DNA of 64,000 nucleotides from Rhizobium sp. RCAM05350 (lineage in GTDB: Bacteria; Pseudomonadota; Alphaproteobacteria; Rhizobiales; Rhizobiaceae): the NCBI GenBank assembly GCA_024426085.1, contig CP087974.1, positions 1,364,001 to 1,428,000 of the forward strand. The letters are read 5' to 3'. Positions 42,860 through 52,808 of this stretch are shown here, piece after piece. The notes under the pieces were generated by a model. That model worked only from the letters and a program-made list of their open reading frames with translations. It had not been told where the DNA came from and searched no databases. How positions within the stretch are numbered: position 1 is the first letter of the stretch; each line of letters begins with the position of its first letter. The position numbers and the translations under genes are program-made.

Positions 42860-43408
42860 ATGACAGACATCATCATTTTGCCAGGGATCGGGGGATCGGG
42901 CGAAAGCCATTGGCAAACCCATTGGGAGAAAACAGATCCGCAGATGCGGCGCTTCCAGCCATCGGACTGGGACCGGCCGAACCTCGAAGACTGGACCGCA
43001 GCATTGGAGCGCGAGGTTGGCCTTTCGCCGAGCCCGCCCCTGCTGGTGGCCCACAGCCTCGCCTGCCTTCTTGTCGCCCATTGGCAGCACGTCTCGACCC
43101 TGCCTATTGCCGGAGCGTATCTGGTCGCCGTTCCAGATCCCCTCTCCCAGGCTTTTCCGGAAGAGGCACGCGAATTTGCCAATCCACCAGCCGGAAGACT
43201 GCGCATGCCATCGTTGATCGTCGCCAGCAGCGATGATCCTTTTGGTACGATCGGCTATCAGAGAGGACGGGCGCAAGCCTGGGGCAGCGGCCTTGTCGAG
43301 ATCGGCGCAGTTGGGCACGTCAACGGACAGAGCGGGCTCGGCAACTGGCCGCATGGCAGAGACCTGTTGACCGTGTTTGCCAGTGGCATTGCAGCGCGCC
43401 GCCGCTGA
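42860..43408 (+). CDS. RBBP9/YdeN-family serine hydrolase
   Basis: 182 residues, intact. It has the small alpha/beta-hydrolase fold of the RBBP9/YdeN family: IIILPGIGGSGESHWQTHWE at the start, the nucleophile Ser in LLVAHSLACLLVAH, Asp in VASSDDPFG and His in IGAVGHVNGQSGLG. ATG 42860 has AGGAGAG upstream. The substrate is unknown. It is divergent from the Lrp gene. Confidence 0.9.
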   Translation: MTDIIILPGIGGSGESHWQTHWEKTDPQMRRFQPSDWDRPNLEDWTAALEREVGLSPSPPLLVAHSLACLLVAHWQHVSTLPIAGAYLVAVPDPLSQAFPEEAREFANPPAGRLRMPSLIVASSDDPFGTIGYQRGRAQAWGSGLVEIGAVGHVNGQSGLGNWPHGRDLLTVFASGIAARRR

Positions 43409-43432
43409 CGAAAGCAAAATATTCCCACGAAA

Positions 43433-43456
43433 AAACCCGGCATCGCTGCCGGGTTT
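43433..43456. terminator. Bidirectional terminator between the hydrolase and sodB
   Basis: AAACCCGGCA and TGCCGGGTTT enclose TCGC. The A tract on the left and T tract on the right give an intrinsic terminator in both directions, between convergent genes. Confidence 0.8.
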
Positions 43457-43478
43457 CATATTCGCTCTAACAAAAAAC

Positions 43479-44078
43479 TTACGCCGCGGCTTCGTAAAGC
43501 TCGAGCACGTAATCCCAGTTGACCAGGCTGTCGACGAAGGCTTCGAGGTACTTCGGACGGGCATTGCGGTAGTCGATGTAGTAGGAATGCTCCCAGACAT
43601 CGACGCCGAGGATCGGCGATGCGCCGTGGACCAGCGGGTTTTCGCCGTTCGGGGTCTTGGAGATTTCAAGCTTGCCGCCCTTGACGGAGAGCCAGGCCCA
43701 GCCCGAGCCGAACTGGCCGGTGCCGGCAGCGATGAAATCGGCGCGGAACTTGTCGTAGCCGCCGAGATCGGACTTGATGGCTGCATCGAGCTTGGCCGGC
43801 AACTGCGTGCCGCCGCCGCCCTTTTCATCCACTTCCAGAAGTGAAGGTGGTTGTAGTGCTGGCCGGCATTGTTGAACAGCGGCTGGTTGGTGCCGTAGGA
43901 CTTCTTGACAACTTCTTCGAGCGACAGGGCCGAGAGGCCGGCTTCTTCAGCCAGCTTGTTGCCGTTGGTCACGTAAGCGAGGTGATGCTTGTCGTGGTGA
44001 TACTCGAGCGTTTCGCGCGACATATAGGGCGCCAGTGCATCGTAGTCGTAAGGCAGGTTCGGCAATCTCGAAAGCCAT
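43479..44078 (-). CDS. sodB: Iron/manganese superoxide dismutase, two frameshifts
   Basis: About 200 residues. The start is MAFELPNLPYDYDALAP after removing one inserted A near 44066. Metal ligands are His in YHHDKHHLAYV, His in GQHYNHLHFWKW, Asp and His in DVWEHSYYIDYRN. GGGGTQLPAKLDAAIKSDL is typical of FeSOD. A lost A in an A run near 43826 shifts the frame. ATG 44078 has GGAGAT upstream. The enzyme removes superoxide in the cytosol. Confidence 0.93.
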
Positions 44079-44322
44079 GGTGGTATCTCCTCTTGTTGGC
44101 GGGGTCCATGAAAGCCGGGTTGGAATTCATGAAAGAAATCTGTGAGGCGGAACATAGGGACCACCGCCGCAACAGGCAACCGCCGCCATGCCAAATTTCG
44201 CTACAGGCATGGAAAATACTTCTCGAGCCGGAATGTTCCACGGTGATGAATTGGGCACAGAATGGAAATGATCCTTCGACAGGGTCGCACCCTATCGCCT
44301 GCCAATAACCCAAGGAAATTCG

Positions 44323-44652
44323 ATGTCTTTTCACAACCGCTCTGCCCTGATCGCCCTTTTCGCCGCAACGCTGATGCCGGTTGCCGCCTTCGCATCCTCG
44401 GATGACGCCTGGGAAGCCATGCGCACCGACGTTGCGGCAAAATGCATCGAGGCTGCGGCCGGATCGATCGACGCACCAGCGGCCGTCGTCGACCCGTTCG
44501 GTTCGGAAAGTTTCGGGCTGGCGCTGGTCAGCGGCAAGCCGAAGGGCGCCGATGGCAAGATCAGCCAGATCTGCGTCTACAACAAGCAGACCAAGGCCGT
44601 GGAACTGGGCGGCGAACTGACCGACGAGATGCTCGCCGCGCCGGCAAAATGA
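44323..44652 (+). CDS. Small secreted hypothetical protein
   Basis: 109 residues, intact. The signal peptide is SALIALFAATLMPVAAFA, cleaved before SSDDAWE. The mature part has two Cys residues (AAKCIEAA and SQICVYNK) that may form a disulfide, and the pattern SFGLALVSGKPKGADGKISQ. Conserved in rhizobia as far as I can judge; function unknown. It is divergent from sodB. Confidence 0.72.
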   Translation: MSFHNRSALIALFAATLMPVAAFASSDDAWEAMRTDVAAKCIEAAAGSIDAPAAVVDPFGSESFGLALVSGKPKGADGKISQICVYNKQTKAVELGGELTDEMLAAPAK

Positions 44653-44734
44653 CACCGGGACAATCGCGGCATTGACCTCTCAGGGCCGCACAGTCAAAGC
44701 TGGAGGATCAACTCCTCCAGCGCAGAGACCCGAT

Positions 44735-45629
44735 ATGCTGTTTCATGGCCTGTCCGCCTTCCCGATCACCCCTTGCGACTCGGCTGGCCGCATCGATATC
44801 GATGCGCTCTGCGGCCTGCTCAAGCGTATCGACGCGGCGGGCGCCGATCCCATCGGGCTTTTGGGAAGCACCGGCTCCTATATGTATCTCAGCCGGGCGG
44901 AGAAACGGCGTGCGATGGACGCTGCCGCCGATTGCCTGTCCGGCCGCACGCCACTGATCGTCGGCGTCGGGGCGCTGCGCACCGACGATCTGATTGCGCT
45001 TGCAAAGGACGCGCGGGATGCCGGAGCGCAGGGGCTTCTCTTGGCGCCGGTGTCCTATACGCCGCTTGGCGACGATGAAGTCTTCGAGCATTTCTCCGCG
45101 GTCGCCGCAGCCACCGCGCTGCCGCTCTGCATCTACAACAACCCGGGTATGACGCATTTTTCCATCAGCCAGGCGCTGCTTTCGCGCCTTTCGGCCATCC
45201 CCTCCATCGCCGCGGTCAAAAACCCGGCTTTGCCTGCCGCCGACATCGCGGCAGCCCATCAGGAAACACTGTCAGCCGTTCCCGCCGGTTTTGCCGTCGG
45301 CTATAGCGGCGACTGGCTGGTCGCCGACGCCATCCTTGCAGGCGGCGTCGCCTGGTACAGCGTTGTCGCCGGCATTCTGCCGGAACCCTCCGTCAAGCTG
45401 ATGCGGGCAGCGCAGGCCGGTGACCGCGCCGAGGTCGAGCGCATCAACGCGCTGTTCGAACCGCTCTGGACGCTGTTTCGCAGAATTGAGCAGCTACCGC
45501 GTCGTTCACGCGATCGCCAATCTGCTGGAGCTCAGCCCCTTCGACCCGCCGCAACCGATCCTGCCTCTGTCGCAGGCCAACCGGCAGAGAGTGAAGGCAG
45601 CGCTCGATATGCTGTCTTCAATCCAGTGA
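44735..45629 (+). CDS. DapA/NanA-family lyase (dihydrodipicolinate synthase-like), one frameshift
   Basis: About 297 residues of TIM barrel. The pyruvate-binding loop is PIGLLGSTGSYMYLSRAEKR; the catalytic Tyr region is LCIYNNPGMTHF; the Schiff-base Lys is in SIAAVKNPALPAA. The end, LFREFSSYRV-like in the family, reads ELSSYRVVHAIANLLEL after removing an A inserted into CG at 45482. It probably acts in sugar acid or hydroxyproline breakdown rather than lysine synthesis; no pathway partners are next to it. Confidence 0.88.
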
Positions 45630-45669
45630 CAGTTGGCAGGCTGATGCGCCGCGCCTGTCCGTCAAACGC

Positions 45670-45858
45670 CTACTGTGCGAAGCCGATGACGGCTGCAGCC
45701 GCGCTGACGGCAAGCAGCACCACGGCGCCGAGCCGCAACAGCATGGCAACGTCTTCCCGAACGGTCGTCGCCGGGAGATGCGTGGTACCGGTGTCGCCTC
45801 GCCCTGGAAGCTGACGTGACAGGACGGCCTGCGAATAGAATCCACGACCATACAGCAT
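45670..45858 (-). CDS. Small membrane protein, hypothetical
   Basis: 62 residues from ATG 45858. The C-terminal half is one membrane helix (LLRLGAVVLLAVSAAAAVIG). The N-terminal half is MLYGRGFYSQAVLSRQLPGR. The ribosome site is weak and I know no homologue, so this is a possible rather than a certain gene. Confidence 0.4.
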   Translation of the reverse strand: MLYGRGFYSQAVLSRQLPGRGDTGTTHLPATTVREDVAMLLRLGAVVLLAVSAAAAVIGFAQ

Positions 45859-46090
45859 TGAACGAAATCCCTTTTTGGTTGCACATGCCGGTCCACCCCC
45901 TGACGGGCGATGGCTTCCGGTGCGTTCCCTTTTAAGGCGAACCGGCATAGGATTTCGATTGCGCTGGCTGCACGAACATATCAAAATCCCATAAGTCCGC
46001 AGCCGCCAAGCACATGTCTGCCCGGCGACAACTGACGGCGAACCGGCTGATTTTTCTGCGCATTGATTGTCATCATTCAGGGGATTTTCC

Positions 46091-46597
46091 ATGGCCAATC
46101 CATTGTCCACGCTCGGCATCGTCCATACCATCATCAGCGTCATGCCCATTGTCGTGGGGCTCTATTCCTTTTCGAAATATGCCGCCATCGTTCCGAAATC
46201 CAATTCCGGCCGGATCTACATCATCACGCTGTTCCTGTCGGCGATCACCTCCTTCGGCCTGTCGAGCACCGGCGGCTTCAACGCCGGCCATGCGATCGGC
46301 ATCATCGCCATGCTCGCCGTGATCTTTTCCATCGTCATCGGGCAGCTGGGCTGGTTCGGCCGCCTCAACCGCTACCTGCAGGCGCTGTCGATGTCGTTCA
46401 CCTTCTTCTTGCTGATGATCCCCGGCATCAACGAAACCCTGTCGCGCCTGCCGCCATCAAGCCCCATCGGCAACGGCCCGGATCCGCCACCGGTCCAGAC
46501 GGTCACCGCCATCTGGGCCGTGATTTTCATTCTCGGCATCTGTCTTCAGGCCTGGATCATGCACCGCCGCTCGGACTCTGGCGCCCTGCCAGCCTGA
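46091..46597 (+). CDS. Small integral membrane protein
   Basis: 168 residues, intact, with four to five hydrophobic helices: STLGIVHTIISVMPIVVGLY, IYIITLFLSAITSFGLSS, AIGIIAMLAVIFSIVIG, ALSMSFTFFLLMIPGI and TAIWAVIFILGICLQAW. It resembles DUF2306-type or heme-exporter-like rhizobial membrane proteins; I cannot assign a function. ATG 46091 is followed by ANPLSTLG. Confidence 0.7.
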   Translation: MANPLSTLGIVHTIISVMPIVVGLYSFSKYAAIVPKSNSGRIYIITLFLSAITSFGLSSTGGFNAGHAIGIIAMLAVIFSIVIGQLGWFGRLNRYLQALSMSFTFFLLMIPGINETLSRLPPSSPIGNGPDPPPVQTVTAIWAVIFILGICLQAWIMHRRSDSGALPA

Positions 46598-46724
46598 GAC
46601 GCTGAAACGGCCTTGCTACGCCGGACGCATTCGGCGCGGCAATCTGGCCAGGCCACCTCCCTCATGCCTGGAACCTCACGCTCTGTGCGGCGTTGATGAC
46701 GCATCCACATCAAGGGAGAGCGGC

Positions 46725-47131
46725 AATGGAGTTTCATCGTGGCCGGTTGATCGATCACGTGCATCTGCGCGTCAAAGACCTTGCGACGGCAAAAACCTTC
46801 TACCGGGCAGTGCTGGCAACGAGTCGGCGTCAACATCGAGCATGAGAGCGACGCGGCCTTTGCAGCGGATGAACTCTATGTCGATGTGGCGGACGACTAT
46901 GTCAGCCGCGTGCATCTGGCCTTTCAGGCAAAGACACGCGAGGAAGTCCATGCCTTCCATGCGGCGGGCCTTGCCAATGGTGGCACCGACAATGGCAAAC
47001 CTGGCGAGCGCAGCTACCATCCCGGCTATTACGCCGCCTTCCTCATCGATCCCGACGGCAACAATATCGAGGCTGTGCACCATGGCCCGAATGTCCGGTC
47101 TGCGACCTCTGTCGTGATCACGCCAGCCTGA
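46725..47131 (+). CDS. Single-domain VOC/glyoxalase-family protein, one frameshift
   Basis: About 135 residues. It begins IDHVHLRVKDLATAKTFYRA and ends SYHPGYYAAFLIDPDGNNIE, both typical for VOC proteins. Putative metal ligands are His in DHVHL, His in SRVHLAF and Glu in NNIEAV. An extra C near 46819 splits the gene after AVL. Substrate unknown. Confidence 0.85.
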
Positions 47132-47251
47132 CACGGGCGCCATTTCGCTCGCAAACGGCATGCCAGGAACATGAGACCCGACAGGGCGCGAGCAGCCTTG
47201 ATTTCGCCGGTATTTTAAGGGTTTGTTAAGCCACCCACCCGGAGGAACACC

Positions 47252-48533
47252 ATGGCACTTGGCGCATCGCACCGCTTGCAGGACGGCATCGAAGCCGTCG
47301 AGACCATGACGCGCTTTGCGCTCGCCACTCTGGCGCTGGCGTCGGGCGTCTATACCTATCTCGGTGTTCGCTCGATCCTCGATGGGTCGGCGACCGCGGT
47401 GTTCTTTGCAGCGCTGATTTATTCCAGCGCTGTTTCCGTCGCCATCTATGCCTTCTGGACCTATATGGCACGGTTCTATCCGCACATCATCGGCGCTGCT
47501 GCCTGCACCTGCGATGCTCGGCATCATGGCGCTCGGCTGCCTGATGATCATCGCCATGGCAAGCTGGCTGAATGCCGCTGCCCTTGCGGGCTCGGCAGCG
47601 CTCGAACAGCACCTGGCCGAGACGGTGGAGGATTACACCGCCGATCTCGACCGCGCCCACCAGAATGCCCTTGCCGCACAGAGCCTGCTGCCGGATATCC
47701 AGCGCGCCTCCGAACGCTTCCAGCGCTTGTCCGACCAGGAGCGCGAAAGCGGCGCGCTGACGGGCACGACGGGAGCCGGCAGCGTCGTGCAATTGCTCGG
47801 GCAGATGGCGGCACAGCTGAACGAACTGGAAACCGGGATTACCGCCTCGCGCGAACGCGTCACCACGCTGTTCGACGAAGGCCGCGCCCATCTCGCCACC
47901 ATGCGTACGCTGGTTTCCGCGCCGGGTGCGATCGACCCGCGCGCCGACCAGTTTGCCGCCGAAGCCGTGGCGCTGACCGGTACCATCACGGCACTGGAGC
48001 AGACGTCGATCGCGGCCTCCGTCAAGAGGGCGGCGGAAGACTTGTCGCTCGGCTTCATCGCCCCGGTCGCCAGCGGGCTGGAGGCCGATCTGGCCAACCG
48101 GCAGGATCAGGTAATGGAAACGATCCGCACCTCGGTGGCCGCGCAATCCAAGGTTCTCTCGGAAGCTGCCGACCGGATCCTCACCCGCGAGCCCGTCGGC
48201 GAACGCTGTTTCGTGCCGCTCTCCTCGGCCGCCGCCGTCCTGCGCTATGCGTCGGATTTCATCCCCAGCTGGGCCGGTGCCATCGCCATCGATCTTCTGC
48301 CCGCCGTGTTGGTCTTCATGCTATCGATCGCCCATGCGGCGCTGCGCCGGCAAGAACAGAGCCTGCCCTTTGCCGAGCGGATCACCGCCGCCGAACTGCT
48401 TGAAGCATTGGAGGTACAGAAGGCCTTGCAGCGCAGCGGCTTCGATATCCAGGCGGCGATCAACGAAGCGGAAGCAAAAGAGCAATCCAACATCACCAGC
48501 CTCGATCTTTCCGGAAAGGGTCCCCGCAAATGA
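47252..48533 (+). CDS. Membrane protein with long extracytoplasmic coiled coil, one frameshift
   Basis: About 427 residues. Three N-terminal membrane helices (FALATLALASGVYTYLG, TAVFFAALIYSSAVSVAI, MLGIMALGCLMIIAMASWL) are followed by about 220 residues of helical, coiled-coil-like sequence (SAALEQHLAETVEDYTADLD, QLLGQMAAQLNELETGITAS), then a helix (AIAIDLLPAVLVFMLSIAHA) and a cytoplasmic tail. An inserted base near 47485 shifts the frame. The stop codon overlaps the start of the next gene, so the two are coupled. The topology recalls MCP-like or scaffold proteins, but there is no known domain. Confidence 0.78.
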
Positions 48534-49348
48534 TCATGAGCGCGGCTGCAAGGGTTCGGGCAACGGCTGAAAACCTACCTGCTGGCGGCCGACGACGGCA
48601 CGTTGATGCGCCATGCCTTTCAGGCATTGCTGGCCACGGCTGTCGTCTTCGTCATCATCGACTGGAATGAGCTAAGCGCTACCAGCCGCGACATTCCGGG
48701 TTTCGACCCCGATGCAGCTGCAAGCGGTGCCGATCCTGCCGCCGGCGCTGACCGAAGGCGAGCCGCAAAATGCCCCTTCCGAGATCACCGCAGATCCGGG
48801 ATACGCTGAAACAGCCGATCCGTTTCCGAACTCAAGCCCGGCGGCATCCTGTCGGCCGAAGGTCCGATCGAGCAGGGGGCGGCCGGGCGTTTTGCCACCG
48901 AAATCGAGGCGCGCGGCGAATATGTGAAGACCGTGCTGCTCAACTCCCCGGCGGGGCCGTTGGCGATGCGCTGGCGATGTCAAAACTGATCCGCGAGAAG
49001 AAGCTTGGCACAAAGGTGGCCAGCGGTGCGCTCTGCGCCTCCTCCTGCCCGATCGTGATGGCAGGCGGCATCATCCGCGAGGCCGAAAAAGGCGCCGTCA
49101 TCGGCGTCCACCGGATCTTCAACGGCTCGAAGGAAAAACTCTCCGCCGAACAGGCGATGTCAGAGGCACAAAGGACAACGGCCGATGTCAGCCGTCATCT
49201 GGAAGAAATGGGCATCAAATCCGGTGTCTGGCTGCACGCGATGGAGACACCGCCGGACCGGCTGTATTACCTGACGCCCGAGGAAATGACGGCGTTTGCG
49301 CTGACGACGGATGGCGCGACGCCGGTGGCGAAGGCGAAGACGAAGTAA
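48530..49348 (+). CDS. Membrane-anchored ClpP/crotonase-fold protein (COG3904-like), several frameshifts
   Basis: About 272 residues. An N-terminal helix (AFQALLATAVVFVIIDW) anchors a domain of the ClpP/SppA type: VLLNSPGGAVGDALAMSKLI, GALCASSCPIVMAGG and GVIGVHRIFNG-like GAVIGVHRIFNG, which align with the oxyanion Gly-Gly, the nucleophile Ser region and the His of ClpP-like peptidases. At least five single-base changes (near 48556, 48710, 48796, 48830 and 48953) break the N-terminal half. The ATG overlaps the stop of the upstream coiled-coil gene. Catalysis is inferred. Confidence 0.78.
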
Positions 49349-49379
49349 CCGGGACGCGGACCTTGGCCGATGTCCCGGT
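49348..49379. terminator. Hairpin between the ClpP-like gene and MYG1
   Basis: ACCGGGAC and GTCCCGGT form an 8-bp stem with a 16-base loop in the 45-base gap between two convergent genes. Confidence 0.55.
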
Positions 49380-49393
49380 GTCGCCCGCTTGCC

Positions 49394-50344
49394 TTACTCC
49401 GCTGCTTCCACCTGTCCCAGACCTGTGGCGATAGCTTCCCTTACCGCCAACTCGGCCATGGCGAGCGCTGCTTCACGCGTCCTGGCGGCGGCGACGAAGC
49501 GGCCGTTGTGGCAGAAGCTTGCGCCCTTCACCCCGCATGCCGCTTCCAGATCGCCATTGGTCAGGCCAGCCCAGGCTGCCGGCAAATCGGCCCGCACCTC
49601 AAACCCTTCGTCGGCGCGGCGGATGGTGGTCAGGCACCAATCCTTGTCGCGCGGGTGGACGACGAACAGCAGATGATCGGCGCCTGCCTTGACGATGGCG
49701 GGACGGAACGGCATGCCCATCGGCAATTCCAGAATACGCCCCTCACCGGCATCGACGATGGCCTGGTGCACCAGAGCCTCAGCGCGCAATTTGGCAGCGC
49801 TCTTTTCAATCCGGGCTTCGACGAAGCTGCGGGCAATGGCTAGGGCAGAATGGAAAGCGCGATCGTCGGCTTCGGGATCGGTGTCATCGAACACCGGTTT
49901 CAGGGTTTCCAAGAGAACCGGCAGGCTGAGCCCGCCCAGAACACCGGCAACCGACGGGCTGAGCGCACCATTGTCGACCAGATCGATTGGCAGCACGAAG
50001 CCCGCGTCGAAAGAGGCATGCACGACTTCGACATGCGCTTCCGGCACACCGAAAGCGGCGAGATAATCACGGCCAAAATGCTTCCAGATCAATCCGAACG
50101 AACTGTAGGGCTGGCCGTCTTCACGCAGCGGCGCGCCGCGCTGATGGTGATCGAAGATCTGCGCGTCGGCGTCATAAGCGCCGCCGACATCATAGATGAT
50201 CCGGTCCTCGGCGGGCGTGATCCATTCCGGCGCCCGGCTGCGGACGATGCGTGCCTGCGGGAAGAGCCGGGTAAGGATGACGCTCGACAACAGCTCATCA
50301 GCATGGAAGCCACCGGAATGGGTGACGAGAAATTCTGGGGTCAT
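49394..50344 (-). CDS. MYG1/UPF0160-family exonuclease-like protein
   Basis: 316 residues, intact. The family signature is FLVTHSGGFHADELLSSVIL, followed by IIYDVGGAYDADAQIFDHHQ. The DHH-like His and Asp residues (HSGGFHADE, FDHHQ) are the putative metal site of this 3'-5' RNA exonuclease-like family, known from mitochondrial MYG1. The C-terminal FVVHPRDKDWCLTTI segment is also conserved. It is a single cytosolic gene with no partner nearby. Confidence 0.92.
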   Translation of the reverse strand: MTPEFLVTHSGGFHADELLSSVILTRLFPQARIVRSRAPEWITPAEDRIIYDVGGAYDADAQIFDHHQRGAPLREDGQPYSSFGLIWKHFGRDYLAAFGVPEAHVEVVHASFDAGFVLPIDLVDNGALSPSVAGVLGGLSLPVLLETLKPVFDDTDPEADDRAFHSALAIARSFVEARIEKSAAKLRAEALVHQAIVDAGEGRILELPMGMPFRPAIVKAGADHLLFVVHPRDKDWCLTTIRRADEGFEVRADLPAAWAGLTNGDLEAACGVKGASFCHNGRFVAAARTREAALAMAELAVREAIATGLGQVEAAE

Positions 50345-50504
50345 GCCGAGATACGCCTTGTTGTTCGCGGAAGTTCGCTTGGGGTTTGCACCAGATAGCC
50401 ATTGCCGGGCGTCATCTCAACCCGCCATTTGCGTATTCAGCGTGCGGAGCGGAAACTCTTCGGAAAAGCCGATGCGCGTTTGACACCGATTGCATCCATC
50501 GGCC

Positions 50505-51579
50505 TCAGCCGGCAGAATCGCTTTGTTGCTGCAGTTCTGAAGGGCGTCGAACGGGGATTGGTACATCCGACAGGTTTTCGTTTGCCCGTGTACTGATCGC
50601 ATGGACCTGCCCGGGGATCTGGTCGCGTAAATAGCTCTCATTGCCCGGCAGGCCCATCGGATACAGTGCGTTTCGGCTGGCTTCGTAGGCCGCGCTCCGG
50701 TCGGTACACAGGAGAACGCATATCCTGCGGCGCAACATCGGTCCGGTTTTGCAGATTATTGACGAGCCCTGCACGGGACGTCAGGCGGCCATCAAAGGCC
50801 TGTGTCAGATATTGCGCCGATCGCTCATTACGTTCCCGTTCTGTCGTCGCGCCCAAAATAACCACCATGACGTTTTCCATTGCGTGTGGCCAGCCCAACG
50901 ATGTTTCGTCCAGAGGCGCATAGAAAACCGGTTTTCATGCCGATCGTGCCACTGAAGCGGGTCAGCAGCAGATTGTTGGACTTGATCTCCTTGCCGTCGA
51001 TCGTGACGGCCGACGCCAGGAAGAAGCGGCGGTATTCGGGAAACAGGCGATCGACTTCCATCCCAAGGATCGCAAGGTCGCGCGGTCGTATAGTTTTCCC
51101 GGTTAAACAGGCCGTTTGGATTGGAAAAATGCGTGCCCGTCATCCCAAGACGGGTTGCCGCTTCATTCATTTTCCGCACGAAAGACGTTTCGTCGGGAGC
51201 CACCGCTTCCGCCAGAGCGACGGCGACATCATTTGCCGATGCGGCGATCATGGCAAAAAGCGTCTTCGAGCGTCATCGTCCGCCCGAAGGTAAGGCCGGA
51301 TCTGAGAAAGGCCTGTTTCGTTGCGTTGCGGGTCATGGTGACTGGCGTCGTCAGGCTCACCTCGCCGGAGCGCAGGGCTTCAAACACGACGAACGCCGTC
51401 ATCAGCTTGGTTGTCGAGGCCGGATACCAGGGCACTCCGGCATCCTCCTGATACAGTACCTGCTGACTGTCGGCATCAACGACCAGCACAGGCGTCGCAT
51501 GTGCCGGTGCCCACAGGAAAAGGGACGCAACAAACGCCAATTTTTTCCATGGCCATCCAGCCAATATGTTCTCGGTCAT
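50505..51579 (-). CDS. D-alanyl-D-alanine carboxypeptidase (PBP5/6 family), several frameshifts
   Basis: About 356 residues. A signal peptide (KLAFVASLFLWAPAHA) leads to the penicillin-binding domain: SxxK in WYPASTTKLMTAFVVFEAL, SxN in MIAASANDVAVALAEAV, KTG in GMKTGFLCASGRNIVGLA. Later VMVVILGATTERERNERSAQ fits. At least four breaks (two-base losses in CG runs near 51252 and 51090, others near 50895 and 50722) move the frame. It trims peptidoglycan side chains in the periplasm. The C-terminus ends ELQQQSDSAG. Confidence 0.85.
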
Positions 51580-51730
51580 GTGCCAGTCTCCGGAGAAAGG
51601 CGTCCTCATGACATGATGCGCCACGGGAGGACAAGCGTTTGCTGCGGTACGATACTGAAAGGCCGGCTAGGAAGAGCTGGTCGGTTGACCGCATTGGACC
51701 ATTAGCAGCCCCATCTCACCACACAGAAAG

Positions 51731-51753
51731 AACCATCCGCCTTTCGGGCGGAT
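51731..51753 (-). terminator. Terminator downstream of the aminotransferase gene
   Basis: CCATCCGCC and GGCGGATGG form a 9-bp stem with a 5-base loop, 19 bases past the aminotransferase stop. On the minus strand it is followed by TTCTTTCTG. This is a good intrinsic terminator. Confidence 0.7.
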
Positions 51754-51771
51754 GGCCGATCAGCAGGGTCC

Positions 51772-52659
51772 TTACAAATCCGACGCCGACGAATGCGCCC
51801 AATCCATGTAGAGGTCTTTCGCCTTGACGGCGATCGGGCCGGGCTGGAGGTCGCGGTCTTCGAGTTTGGTGACGGGGACGACCTTGGAATAGTTGCCGGA
51901 GGTGAAAATCTCGTCGGCGGTTTCGAAATCGGACAGCGTCAGCGTCGTCTCGACCACGTCGAAACCGGCGTCGCGCAACAGGCCGATGACGCGCAAGCGG
52001 GTGATGCCGGCAAGGAAGGTCTTGTTGGAGGCGGGCGTGAAGACGACCCCGTCCTTGACCATAAAGACGTTCGACGAGCCGGTTTCGGCGATATTGCCGA
52101 GCATGTCGCGCACCAGCGCATTGGAGAAGCCGCGCTTGCGGGCCTCGATCAGGATGCGGCCATTGTTGGGATAGAGGCAGCCGGCCTTGGCGTCGGTCGG
52201 CATGCATTCGATTGTCGGGCGGCGGAAGGGCGAGATGGTCAGCGACTGGCCGCCAGGGCCTTCGCCCATCGACGCTTCGAACAGGCAGAGCGCAAACCGG
52301 GTCAGATCGGGATCGACGGCAACGACGCTGCCGGGCATGCCATGTTCGCCCCAGTACATCGGCTTGATGTAGATGGCGGTCTGGCCGTCGAATTTCTTGA
52401 CACCTTCCCAGGCCAGCGCCTCGATATCCTCTGCAGTCACCACCGGCTTCAGGCCGAGCGCCAAAGCCGAGCGGTTGACGCGCTGGCAATGCAGGTCGAG
52501 ATCAGGCGCGATGCCGTCAAACCAGCGGGCGCCGTCAAACACGGTCGAACCGAGCCACATGGCATGCGAGGTCGGGCCGATCAGCGGCGGGTTACCGGAG
52601 ACCCACTCGCCATTGACATAGGTCCAGGTGGTGCTGCGCGGGGATGTATCGACGGCCAT
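51772..52659 (-). CDS. ilvE: Class IV branched-chain amino acid aminotransferase
   Basis: 295 residues, intact. The PLP fold class IV signature is GNIAETGSSNVFMVKDGVVF; the Schiff-base Lys is in AIYIKPMYWGEHG; the start reads TWTYVNGEWVSGNPPLIGPT, SHAMWLGSTVFDGARWFDG. It moves the amino group between branched-chain amino acids and 2-oxoglutarate. It is a single gene; ilv genes are not adjacent, so it may be a second isozyme. Confidence 0.88.
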   Translation of the reverse strand: MAVDTSPRSTTWTYVNGEWVSGNPPLIGPTSHAMWLGSTVFDGARWFDGIAPDLDLHCQRVNRSALALGLKPVVTAEDIEALAWEGVKKFDGQTAIYIKPMYWGEHGMPGSVVAVDPDLTRFALCLFEASMGEGPGGQSLTISPFRRPTIECMPTDAKAGCLYPNNGRILIEARKRGFSNALVRDMLGNIAETGSSNVFMVKDGVVFTPASNKTFLAGITRLRVIGLLRDAGFDVVETTLTLSDFETADEIFTSGNYSKVVPVTKLEDRDLQPGPIAVKAKDLYMDWAHSSASDL

Positions 52660-52808
52660 GACGGTCTCCTGTTTGTCTGTGTTTGATCCGGCATAACCGG
52701 AAAATCGAGAAGTGGGGTAAATAGGTACATCAAAAAGTCATGCCGTCCAATCTGGATCGCGTGATGGCGCTCGCATAGTCTGCCGGCAGAAGCAAAAGGA
52801 CCCGTTCG

